A stretch of 64,000 nucleotides of DNA from G963701675 sp963701675 (lineage in GTDB: Bacteria; Planctomycetota; Planctomycetia; Gemmatales; Gemmataceae), in assembly GCA_963701675.1 (NCBI GenBank), contig OY969623.1:6572001-6636000 (forward strand). The letters run 5' to 3'. Each line of letters begins with the position of its first letter. Within the stretch, counting starts at the first letter, position 1. The notes below the pieces were generated by a model. That model was not told the origin of the DNA and ran no database searches. It worked only from the letters and a program-made list of their open reading frames with translations. This document shows, one piece after another, positions 41,649-51,900 of this stretch. Position numbers and translations under genes: made by a program.

Positions 41649-44600
41649 TCACTGTTCCGGCCCCAACACATCCATCGGCGGCACTCGTCGCAGCACCGCT
41701 GCCCTCGAGGCTGGTAATGGCCGATTCCCCGGCCCGTCGCCGATCGGCAGCGGCGGCCAAATGCCGTCGTTGAGAAACACGGCCACGCCGACTGATGTTG
41801 TCCCGGTAATGTCGACGAAGCCGTCGCCGTTGAAGTCCGCTGCTGCAACGGAAGTCGCGGTGGGGGCAAAATTCATCGGTGCGCTGAACGTGCCGTCGCC
41901 GTTGCCGAGCAGCACGCTAACGCCGCCGGTCACGATGTCCGGTTTGCCGTCGGCATTCACATCGGATACCGCGACCGGACCCGAACCGCCGTATTGCACG
42001 GCATTCTCAAAAGTGCCGTCGCCGTTGCCCAGCAGCACATAGGCCCCGCCCGAACTAGCGACAGCCAGGTCTGAATTCCCGTCGGCGTTGAAGTCTCCGA
42101 CGGCGATGGAAAGGGGAGAAGTTCCTGCGCCATGAAAAGTCGGCCCGGAGAAAGAACCGTCGCCGACGCCGAGCATGACGGTAGCGAATCCGGCACTTGT
42201 CAGGGCGAGGTCTGGAACTCCGTCGTTGTTGAACTCGCCGGCCACAATCGCACGCGGGTTATTTCCTGCGGAGAAGAAACTGATCGGCCCGATGCCGTTG
42301 TCGCGGCCAAGCAAAACACTCATTTGCTGTGCGCCGAACGCCGCGTCAAAGCCTCCGAGGTCAGGAATGGCGTCGCTGTTGAAATCTCCAACGATGATCG
42401 TTTCCCACCCGACGCTTGCAGTGGGGTACTCGAATGCCGGCTGAAACGTGCCGTCACCATTGCCGAGAATAATGTTCACCCAGTGGTAGCGCTCACTCCC
42501 TGACGCCAAGTCGAGCTTCCCGTCGCCGTTGACGTCGGCGACCACGACATCGCTGCCTCGGCCAACGTCCATGGCACTTTGGAATGTCCCGTCGCCGTTG
42601 TTGAAGATCACGCGAACTTCATCGTTGTTCACGTGCGTGGCGACTGCGAGATCGTCGGCGCCGTCGCCGTTAAGGTCACCTACCGCAATGGACCTTGGCG
42701 AATTGTGCACATTGGGGATGACTTGTTGGCTTTGAAAAGTGCCGTCGCCAATTCCGAAGAAGATGCTCACCGTGCTGCTGTTTTCGTTGGCGACGGCAAG
42801 GTCTGGAATGCCGTCGACGTTGAAGTCGCTTGAGGCGAGATCTTTTGCGCCGGTCCCGGCGGCGTAGCCGGTTGTAGTGAAGGTGCCGTCGCCATTGCCG
42901 ATGAAAATGCCAAGCTGGAGACTATTGCTGTTAGCAAAGGCAAGGTCTTGTGTGCCGTCTTGATTCCAATCGCCAACGATGACGGCGTTTGAATTGCTGC
43001 CGCCGGATGAATACATTTGCGGTGGTCCAAATGTTCCGTTGCCGTTCCCTAAGAGAACACTAACCCCGGTGCCTTGTCCGTGGCTAATGACCAAGTCATG
43101 CTTGCCGTCCTCATTGAAATCCCCCACGGCAACATCGCGTGGAAACGTCGCAACGGGAATGGTGACCGGCGCCAGAAACGTGCCGTCACCGTTGCCGAGC
43201 AACATGCTTACCATTGCGGCCTCATTGACCACAGCCAGGTCTGGCCGGCCGTCCCCATTGAAGTCGCCGCTGTCCGCGTTTTGAGGCGCCTGGCCGACAC
43301 CAAACTTAGGAACAGTTTCGAAAGTCCCGTCTCCCTTACCCCACAAAACGCTGACGGAGTCCAAATCGGCAATCGTGGTCGCCATGTCGAGATCCCCGTC
43401 GCCGTCGAAATCTCTCAGCGTCACGGAATTGGCGGGCTCAAGGCCGACGGAGTAGCCCACTTGCGCTTTGAATGTTCCATCGCCGTTGCCCAAGAGTACG
43501 CTGGCCGTGGCCACGGTGGAAGAGGCGACGACTAGGTCCGGGCTACCGTCCTCGTTCAGGTCGCCGACGGCGAGGGCTTTAGGGACCGCCCCCGCGAAAT
43601 ACGCCGTAGGCGCCTGAAACGTCCCGTCGCCAATTCCTAAGAGCACATGAACACTGCCGGCGATGACGGCGAGATCTTGCTTGCTGTCGCCGTTGAAGTC
43701 CGCACTGACCTGTGCCGAGGCATTGATTCCCAGGAGAGCGAAAGGCGTGAAGAAGAAGTTGCCGCCGCCGGTAGAGCGCAGGCCCTTGCCGAATTGCCAT
43801 CCTTGTTGGCCGCAACCACATCGGGCAGCCCGTCGGCGTCCGCGTCCAGGACGGTCAACGACAAAGGCTTCCCGCCGATCAAGTAATTCACCGGTCCCGC
43901 GAAGCTCAGATCGCCGTTGCCTTTCAGGGTGGTAACGAACCCGCTGTCGCGTGTCACGACCAGATCGAGGTTGCCGTCAGCGTCAAAATCCGCCGTCGCC
44001 ACGGTGTTGGGAAATGAACCGGTGAAAACTCCCTGCGGGGCTCGGAACCTTCCGGTGCCGGTGCCGCGGAGGATGCTCACCGTTCCGGAGCTGAGATAGT
44101 TGGCGACGGCAATGTCCGGTTTCCCATCCGAGTTGTAATGACCGATGGCCACGCTAATAGGCTTCGCGCCTGCGGCGAAGTCTTTCTTCGGCTGAAACGT
44201 GCCATCGCCGAATCCAAGCAAGACACTGACAGTATTGCCGCCGTAGTTGGCCGTCACGATGTCGAGAATGTCGTCCGTGTTGACGTAGTCGACAGCCACG
44301 GCGTATGGCTCGGGGCCTGTGTTAAATGAGACCAGCGACTGAAAATCGCCGTTGCCGTGACCCAGCAAGACACTGACTTTCCCCACCGTGGAATAATTTG
44401 CGACTACGACGTCCCGATGAGTGTCGCCGTTGAAATCGCCGGTGGCCACAGAAAACGGCGTCACGCCAGCCTGGAAGTCGGTGCGTATGGGGAAGCTGCC
44501 GTCGCCGGCGCCGAATAGGAAGGTCACATCGCTGCCCGAATTGGCGACCACCATGTCCGTGTTGCCGTCCTCATTGAAGTCATCCATCGCCAGGCTGACG

Positions 44601-44866
44601 GGGAAGCTGCCCACGGCGTAGTCCAGCTTCGGCTGAAATGTGCCGTCGCCGTTGCCGAGGAGCACGCTAACTGAGTTGGCGAGGTTATTGGCGGTGGCAA
44701 AGTCTGAGTTGCCGTCGTTGTTGAAGTCTCCCCAGGCGACGCCGCGCGGCCCGGCGCCGGTGATGTAGCTGGGTGCTGCCAGAAAGCTTGGCTGGTCGCG
44801 CCGCTCGAGAAGTTCCAGCAGCAGCCGGCGGGTTGACGTTGAACGATGTTTGCGCGAGTTTTTCAC
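41649..44866 (-). CDS. Gene N: FG-GAP repeat protein, 21 repeats, GTG start, replaced tail, one frameshift
   Basis: Start is GTG complementary to 44864-44866, with AGGAGG six bases upstream. The longer upstream frame reads through a hairpin and is rejected. L-L-L-E-L-L-E-R-R-D-Q-P-S-F is the signature. One missing base at 43780-43786 breaks the frame at the end of repeat 7: G-N-S-A should continue T-V-L-R-S-T-G-G-G-N-F. The joined frame gives about 1,072 residues and 21 loops. The variant blade is repeat 5. After W-P-P-L-P-I-G-D-G-P the usual tail is replaced by a short one, G-N-R-P-L-P-A-S-R-A-A-V-L-R-R-V, ending G-P-E-Q. Gene O has almost the same short tail, and both genes are followed at once by the hairpin repeat. 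Confidence 0.85.
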
Positions 44867-44872
44867 GAGATA

Positions 44873-44878
44873 CCTCCT
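44873..44878 (-). promoter_or_regulatory. Ribosome binding site deciding the GTG start of gene N
   Basis: The minus strand reads AGGAGG, six bases, then GTG. The match to the 16S anti-Shine-Dalgarno core is strong and supports GTG over the far-upstream ATG in the same open frame. Confidence 0.65.
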
Positions 44879-44892
44879 AAAGATCTTGATTT

Positions 44893-44961
44893 GTAGGGTG
44901 GGTGGAGTCTTCGGAACCCACCTGTTCCGCCGGTGGGTTTCGAAGACTCCACCCACCCTAC
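44893..44961. repeat. 30-bp hairpin between N and O, second copy of the element
   Basis: Arms 44893-44922 and 44932-44961 pair over 30 bp with one substitution around a 9-base loop. The arm sequence is the same as in the M-N hairpin (GTAGGGTGGGTGGAGTCTTC at the outer end); only the loop differs. It begins five bases after the stop of O. The sharing of hairpin, preceding tail and following GTG leader with the M-N gap shows that the whole junction was duplicated. Confidence 0.8.
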
Positions 44962-44966
44962 GACGC

Positions 44967-47900
44967 TCACAGTTTCGGCCCCAACACATCCGTCTGCGGC
45001 ACTCGTCGCAGCGCCGCTGCCCTCGAGGCTGGTAATGGCCGATTCCCCGGCCCGTCGCCGATCGGCAGCGGCGGCCAGTCGGCGGCGTTGAGCAGTACCG
45101 CCACGCCCAGGATGTTGGTGCCGGACGCGTCCAGAAATCCGTCGCCGTTGTAGTCGGCCACCGCAACGGAACTGAGGTTAGGCGCGTAGCCGAGCGGTGC
45201 TTCGAAAGTGCCGTCGCCGTTGCCGATGAGCACGCTCACGCCGCCAGTAAGCACGTCCTGGTTGCCGTCATTGTCGAAGTCCGCTACTGCAACCGGACCA
45301 TAAACGGCAAACTGCACGGGCGCCTGAAAAGTGCCGTCACCGTTGCCCAGCAACACGATCGTACCGCTCGAACTGGCCGCGACGAGGTCTTGATTGCCGT
45401 CGCCGTTGAAGTCGCCGACCGCGACAGAGTGCGGAAAGCTTCCGGCGGAATAGCTGTTCGGCGCCGCGAAAGAAGCATCGCCGTTTCCCAGGAGTACGCT
45501 GACGGCGCCGTTGGAAATCCGGTTGACCACGGCCGCGTCTGGTTTGCCGTCGTTGTTAAAATCGGCTGACACGACGGAACTGGGACTATCTCCCGCAGGA
45601 GACATCGTAATTTCGCCGAAGGACAGGTTGTCTCGGTTGAAGAGAATGCTCATGGTGGCAGGCCCGCCATCGCCGTTGAAGCCTGCGAGATCGAACCTGC
45701 CGTCACCGTTGAAGTCGACCGCTTTCAGGACCTCCCACTCATTGATGATGATTGGATACTTTACCGCCGCCTTGAACGTGCCGTTGCCGTTGCCAAGAAC
45801 CACATTGACGAAATTGTTCGATGGTGTGCTGCTTGCCAAGTCCAAGTTTCCGTCTCCGTTCAGGTCGGCGATCACAACATCGGTGCCGTCGGCGACGATG
45901 GTCTTGGTAGGAAATGTGCCGTTGCCTTGATTCAGGAAAACAACAATGTCATTACTGTTCTGATGGGTGCCGATCACAATGTCGTCGGCGCCGTCGCCGT
46001 TCAAATCGCCGACTTCCAAGGAGTCCGGCAACAGTCCCACGTTGGGAATGACTTGCTGGTAGAAAAAGGTACCGTCGCCATTGCCCGTAAAGATGCTGAT
46101 CGAGGGGCCGCCGCTGTTGAGCACGGCAATGTCTTGATTGCCGTCGACATTAAAATCTCCTTGGGCCACCCTGGAGGGACACCCGGCGTTGGTTGCATAG
46201 CTGTCCGGCGCTGGAAACGTACCGTCGCCATTGCCGATGAGAATGCCGAGATGGGTATTGCAGTTGGCTACGGCGAGATCCTCTGTGCCGTCCTCGTTCC
46301 AATCGCCGATGATGACCGCGTTGGCATTATTGCCTCCTGACCAAAAAGAGTGTTGAGCCCCAAATGAGCCGTCGCCGTTGCCCAAGCGAACGTCGACTGA
46401 ATTGCTTTGTATTCGTGCTATTACCACGTCCTGATTTCCATCGCCGTTAAGGTCGCCGACGGCGATTTCGTTGGGCCCCGAGCTAGCCGTATAGGTATTG
46501 GCCAACAGAAACGAGCCGTCGCCGTTGCCCAGCCAAATCTGCAGCAGGCCGGGATTGTTGATCGTGGCGGCGAAATCCTGTTTGCCGTCGTTGTTGAAAT
46601 CGCCGACGGTCATCTCGTTTGTCGGGCCACCGAGCGCAAGGGTAGGCGCGGTAAAGAATGAACCGTCTCCCTTGCCGCGCAAGACGTTGACCGTAGTGGC
46701 AAGATTCATTGAGGCCACCGCATCAAGATGCGTATCGCCGTCCACGTCTTCAAGAGTCACTCCATTGGCTGGACCAACCCCGATGGTGTATGCAACCGGC
46801 GCTGCAAACGAGCCGTCGCCATTACCGAGGAGCACGCTGATGGTTGGCTGACTCGAGCTCGCCGTCACCAGGTCGAGGTCGCCGTCTTCGTTCAGGTCGC
46901 CGACGGCGATGGCGCGGGGTGATGCGCCCGCGGCGAAAGAGAGGGGTGTCTGGAACGTGCCGTCGCCGTTGCCCAAGATCACGCTGACGGCCGAGAGCCC
47001 GACTACGGCAATGTCCTGTTTCCCGTCGCTGTTGAAGTCGCCGTTGACATGAGCCACGGGATTGGAACCCGCCAGATAGCTCGGCGTGGAATCGAAGTGC
47101 CCCGCCGGGGGTAGCTTTCAAGACGGCGACCGAGTTGGCGTCCCTGTTGGCCGCGGCAACATCGGGAAGTCCGTCACCATCGACATCCGCCGTCGCGAGT
47201 GCCTGGGTCTTTCCGCCCATGAGATAGTTCGCCGGCGCCGCGAAGGTGAGGTTGCCGTTGCCTTTCAGGGCGGTGACGAAACCGGTGTCGCGCGACACGG
47301 CGAGATCAAGCGCGCCGTCCGCATCGAAGTCGGCCGTCACGACGGCATTGGGAAATGCGCCCGTCGTGTAGGTCTGTGGCGCCCGGAACCTTCCGGTTCC
47401 CGTGCCGCGGAGTACGCTGACGGCGCCCGTGGCCGTGTAATTCGAAACGGCCAGGTCCATCTTGCCGTCGTTGTTGTAGTCCGCGATCGCAACGCCGGTG
47501 GGTGTCGTGCCCGCGGTGAAATCCTTCTTCGGTTGAAACGTCCCGTCGCCGAAGCCGAGCAACACACTCACCGTGTTGCCGCCGTAGTTGGCAGTCACAA
47601 TGTCGAGAAAGCTGTCCGTGTTGACATAGTCCACCGCGACGGAGTACGGCTGGGCGCCCGTGGTGAATGAGACCAGGGCTTGAAAATCGCCGTTGCCGTG
47701 ACCGAGCAACAGACTGACTTTGCCGGAACTGGAGAAGTTGGCAACAACGACGTCGCGATGATTGTCGCCGTTGAAATCGCCGGTGGCCACGGAGAACGGC
47801 GTAACGCCGGCCGGGAAGTCCGTCCGTATCGGAAAGCTGCCATCGCCGGCGCCGAATAGGAAGGTCACATCGCTGCCTGAATTGGCTACCACGATGTCCG

Positions 47901-48234
47901 CGTTGCCATCCGCGTTGAAGTCATCCACGGCCACGCTGACAGGGAAGCTTCCTACAGCGGTGTCCAGCTTCGGCTGAAACGTGCCGTCGTTGTTGCCGAG
48001 GAGCACACTGACCGAATTGGCGCCGTTGTTCGCCGTCACCTGATCAAGGATGCTATCGTTGTTGAAATCGCCTAAAGTCACGCCGCGCGGGGCCAAGCCT
48101 GTGAGGTAACTGGGTGTCGCGACGAAGCTCGGCACATCCCGGCGTTCCAGCGCCTCCAGCAACAGCCGAGACCAGCGATTTCGCCGCCGATCATTGGAAA
48201 CCGTACTAGCGCTTCGTTGACAAAAGTGAGACAT
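44967..48234 (-). CDS. Gene O: FG-GAP repeat protein, 21 repeats, one frameshift
   Basis: I choose the ATG at 48232-48234 (complement), with GGAGG seven bases upstream, giving M-S-H-F-C-Q-R-S. A longer open frame exists but has no ribosome site. L-L-L-E-A-L-E-R-R-D-V-P-S-F follows. The frame breaks at the end of repeat 7, with an extra base in the G5 run at 47107-47111 as the best candidate: K-A-T-P should continue A-G-H-F-D-S-T-P-S-Y. The joined frame gives about 1,088 residues and 21 loops. The variant blade is repeat 5. The tail is the short N-type (R-P-L-P-A-S-R-A-A-A-L-R-R-V) without R-H-I-A-R-V. O is the first gene after a 740-bp divergent gap with conserved element copy 2, so it probably leads the long O-to-F unit. 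Confidence 0.85.
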
Positions 48235-48457
48235 GACAAGTCCTCCATTGGTTGCAGTTTGTGACAACTTCACTCGGGCCCTACGTCGGACGTTGCAGCT
48301 GGAGTTCCGGAATCGCAACTACCCGCGGCCGGCAGCCGCCGTCGCACGGCCACAGACACATAACGCCTTGTATTGCTTGATATTAGAGCGATCACGCTCC
48401 GCCATTCTTGGGCGACAACGAGTCCGGTTCGTGCGCAGATCGAGTAAGCGCCGGTTT

Positions 48458-48532
48458 CCCTATTATTAAAGGGTGATTTGAGGTCAAAACCGGACGCGCG
48501 AGTTCGAGTTTTTTTGGAATTTCGTCATTTAA
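48458..48532 (-). promoter_or_regulatory. Conserved intergenic element, copy 2 (upstream of O)
   Basis: The plus strand reads CCCTATTATTAAAGGGTGAT, then AAAACCGGACGCGCGAGTTC and a T7 run. It matches copies 1 and 3 over about 66 bp, while the sequence on either side does not match. It lies 224 bp upstream of the start of O and in the same orientation to O as copies 1 and 3 are to E and R. Read toward O, TAATAA inside CCCTTTAATAATAGGG could act as a -10 box. Confidence 0.5.
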
Positions 48533-48961
48533 ATGACCGGCCGACACCCTGGCGCGCCATGCTACGGAGAAATCCGGGCAGACAGCGGCAGAGACCTAAA
48601 GCATTGTGAAACCAAAGATTACGGCTGCGCAGGCCTCCTTTTTCGCCAATTTTCGTGACGGGGCCGTCTAGCGATGAATTGATTGAGAGCCGGCTGACGC
48701 TTCGCAACCGCTTTTGCAGACGCTCTGTTGCACACCCCGTGCTCGAACACCTTGCTAATCACGTCGAATAGCCCGAGGCATGCAATCGGCGGAGAGGTCT
48801 CTGTTTCAAGTAAGCGCCTAATCTTGCTGGTCGTGGTGAGCAGTTTGGGCGGCTCGAAGATGCACGGCAAAGCGCCCACTTTTCGCTTGCGTAATCGAGC
48901 CAAGCAAACCACAATGTCGTTCATCGCATGCACGCGTGAAGCGTTTGAATTCTGCCACGCC

Positions 48962-48967
48962 AAGGAG
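48962..48967 (+). promoter_or_regulatory. Ribosome binding site of gene P
   Basis: AAGGAG lies seven bases before the ATG at 48975-48977. It supports this start over an ATG 39 bases upstream (48936) in the same frame that has no such site. Confidence 0.7.
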
Positions 48968-48974
48968 TCCCCCT

Positions 48975-51900
48975 ATGCGCCGTATTCTTGAGAAACGTCG
49001 GAGAACCTCTCCGGCTGCGGTTGCGCGGTGGACGCGCCTAAGCGTCGAGGCGCTCGAAGATCGTGAAGCGCCCGCGGTCGTGACATGGATCGGCGGATCG
49101 GGCGATTGGAACAACGGATCGAATTGGGATACGGGTTTGGTTCCCGGATCCAACGATCACGCCGTCATCGACAAGCCCGATATTCTCGTGATCCATTCGG
49201 CCGGTACCAACAGCATCCAGAGTCTGACCATAGCCAATAACGCGTTTGAGTTAACCGGTGGAACGTTGGACGTTGCCGGAGTCGTGGAAGGTGGCACGGT
49301 ACTCCAGTTAAAGGGCGGAACCTTAGCCAATGCGACCGTCGACGGCGCAACGAATGTCCTCGTTTCTTCGTCAGGCTCCCTCCGCAGCGTGACGATCAAC
49401 AGCGTTTTGAACCTTGCCTACGTAGCTAGCGCCGTGAGCATCTACGAAGGATTAACTCTCAACGGCGTGGCGTATCTGGGCACGCCTTCTAGCAGTGGCG
49501 CGCTCGGTGACCTGGTCTTCGATGGAACCCAAACGCTTGACGGAACAGGGACCGTGGTTTTTGGGGGAGCGCCCGGAAATGACATTCGGGTAGTGTCCTC
49601 GAATACAACGCTGACCATTGCGCCGGGCATCACGATCAAAGGAAAATACGGCGCTTTCAGTGACGGTGACGGCATCAACAACGTTCAGTTGATTAATCAT
49701 GGCACCATTTATTCGAATGCCGGCGGTACCATCAGACTCCTGAATGACTCATGGATAAATCACGGGAGTATCATCGGCGGCAGCCTCGAACTCTACGGTA
49801 ATTGGTCCACGACTACGCCCCTTCAACTGGTCGAACAAGGGATCTTCACGCTGAGCGGCACCTGGACGAACGAGCTCGGAATTCACGTCGAGGACTCGGA
49901 ATTACGGCTGGAGGGCTTTTGGACGAACCTGGCGGATATTACTGCCGTCAATTCGCGAGTCTTTTTCGGCAGTTGGGGAAGTGAATGGACCAACCTTGGC
50001 TCGGTCAACTTAATCGACTGTGTCACATCGCTTGGCACCTTCAATAAGACCTTTACCCTTGCAGAGCTTGGTGACTTCAACCGGAGCGGTGGCACCGTTT
50101 TCCTTCACGGCACTCTCGACAACACTAACACCACGCTGCAATTCAATGCAGAATTAGGATCGTGGTATCTAACGGGCGGCCAGATTCACGGAGGAACGAT
50201 CACCAGCGCGGACGGGGAAAGGCTTTTGTTCAGCGCTTCCGGCGGACGGCTCAAGGGCGTCGTCATGGCGCATGATATGGACCTCACCGTCGATTCGGCG
50301 TTTGTGGAAATCACAAATGGAATTCGCTTCACGAACATAAACATTGCACTCGGAAACGCTGCCGAGAGCGGCGCACAGCTCAAGTACATTGGAACGCAAT
50401 CCTGGACCGGAACGGCAAATCTGGTGGCGGGAAGCAAATCCACGAATGCGATTTTCGGCTCGGGCTCATTAACGTTGGGTCCGGGGATCACCATTCGTGG
50501 TCATTCGATGACGCTTGGAAATGTGGGCGGCGGCCTGGTGACTCAAGGGACAGTTTGGGCGGACCAACCGGGAGGGTCCTTTTGGTTTGGCGCGGAAAAC
50601 TTGACCAACTTCGGGACCATCAAGGCGTCCAACGGCGCCAGCCTGGTCCTGACAAATACGTGGAATACGACATCCCCGATCAATTTCTCGGGCAATGGAA
50701 ACCTGACACTTGATGGCAGCTGGACGTATGGCTTCCCTCTGAACTTTACCGGGCAGAATCTGACGCTGAATGGCACTTGGACATACGGCTTTCCGCTGGA
50801 TTTCACCGGACAGAATCTGACCCTTGGCGGGGCGTTCACCTGGACAGGTCCATTGTCGGCTGTGGATGCCGTTGTGAAAATCGGGACCAACGCGAATTGG
50901 TCTAATACAGGAGTGATTAGTGTAGACCAATGCGACGTAACTTTGGGCGGCATCTATTCGGTAAATTCTCTCGGGACCTTCCAACGCATCGGCGGCACCG
51001 TTAGCCACGTCGGTTTTTTGAACAACGACAACCAGACACTCAACTTGAACGCTACAACCGGCTCGTGGGTACTTAGTGGCGGGACCATCGCCGGCGGGAT
51101 CATACAAGAATCGGAGGGCGCGTATCTTTACCCCACAGCGGCTGGCGGCCTACTGTCTGGTTTTGTCACGTTCAATGGCGATCTTGACTTAAGCCACGCC
51201 AACACCGTCCGCGTCGATGTATCGGGTGAACTAACCCTGAACGGTACTGCATACATCGGCAATGCCGCCGGCACAACCATGGGTGTACTGAACATTGCCG
51301 GTGGGACGTTATTGACGTCGAGCGCGGCAACGATTGTCTTCGGCGGAAGTACACCCAACACTTTTTTCGTTCAAGAAATCGGTCCTAACGTCACGGTGCG
51401 CGGCAAGAACGGCACGATTTTCGGAGGCGTTAACTTCACCAATCTGGGCCTCATCCAGGCCGATACGCTTGGCGGCACGATCGCGATCATCGCCTACGGT
51501 TGGAACAACTCCGGTGGCACGATTCATGCCATCAACGGCGCCAACTTGACGCTCAACGGAAGTTTCACCATCACTTCTCCGCTGTCCATTAACGGCGGCG
51601 GCACACTGTCGCTGATCGGCGCCTGGTCGAATACGTCCGCGGTATCTGCTGTGGGCGGAAGAGTGAATCTCGGTCTACAGTGGTCAACGATGGCCTGGTC
51701 GAACTCGGGTACTATCTCCATCACGGACACGATCCTGTATCTTTACGGCGCCATGTCGACCCCGGGCCTCGGCGACATTCAACGCTCGGGGGGCACCATC
51801 TATCTCGCCGGCGATCTGAATAATGCCGGAAGCACGCTGACGATGAACAACGAAACGGGTGATTGGATCGTCGAACAAGCAACTATCGTCGGCGGCACAG

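Larger units (their letters stand above)
48235..48974. other. 740-bp divergent gap between O and P
   Basis: This is the longest gap in the window, lying between the minus-strand gene O and the plus-strand gene P. It contains the ribosome site and leader of O, the conserved element copy 2 (48458-48532), and an AT-richer stretch near 48505-48536. The right half (48540-48960) has open frames on both strands up to 114 codons, but none has a clear ribosome site or any family I recognise. The promoter of P must lie here, but I cannot point to it. Confidence 0.5.

Noticed and set aside
41539..41760. N-terminal extension of gene M in the same frame (and similar ones for N, O and Q)
   Set aside because: The extension of M reads through a 32-bp hairpin and the end of N. 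Strong ribosome sites sit right before the chosen internal starts, and the family signature begins a few residues after them.
48619..48963. 114-codon minus-strand open frame in the O-P gap
   Set aside because: It opens with TTG, has no ribosome site, resembles nothing I know, and overlaps the ribosome site of P. Too weak to call a gene.
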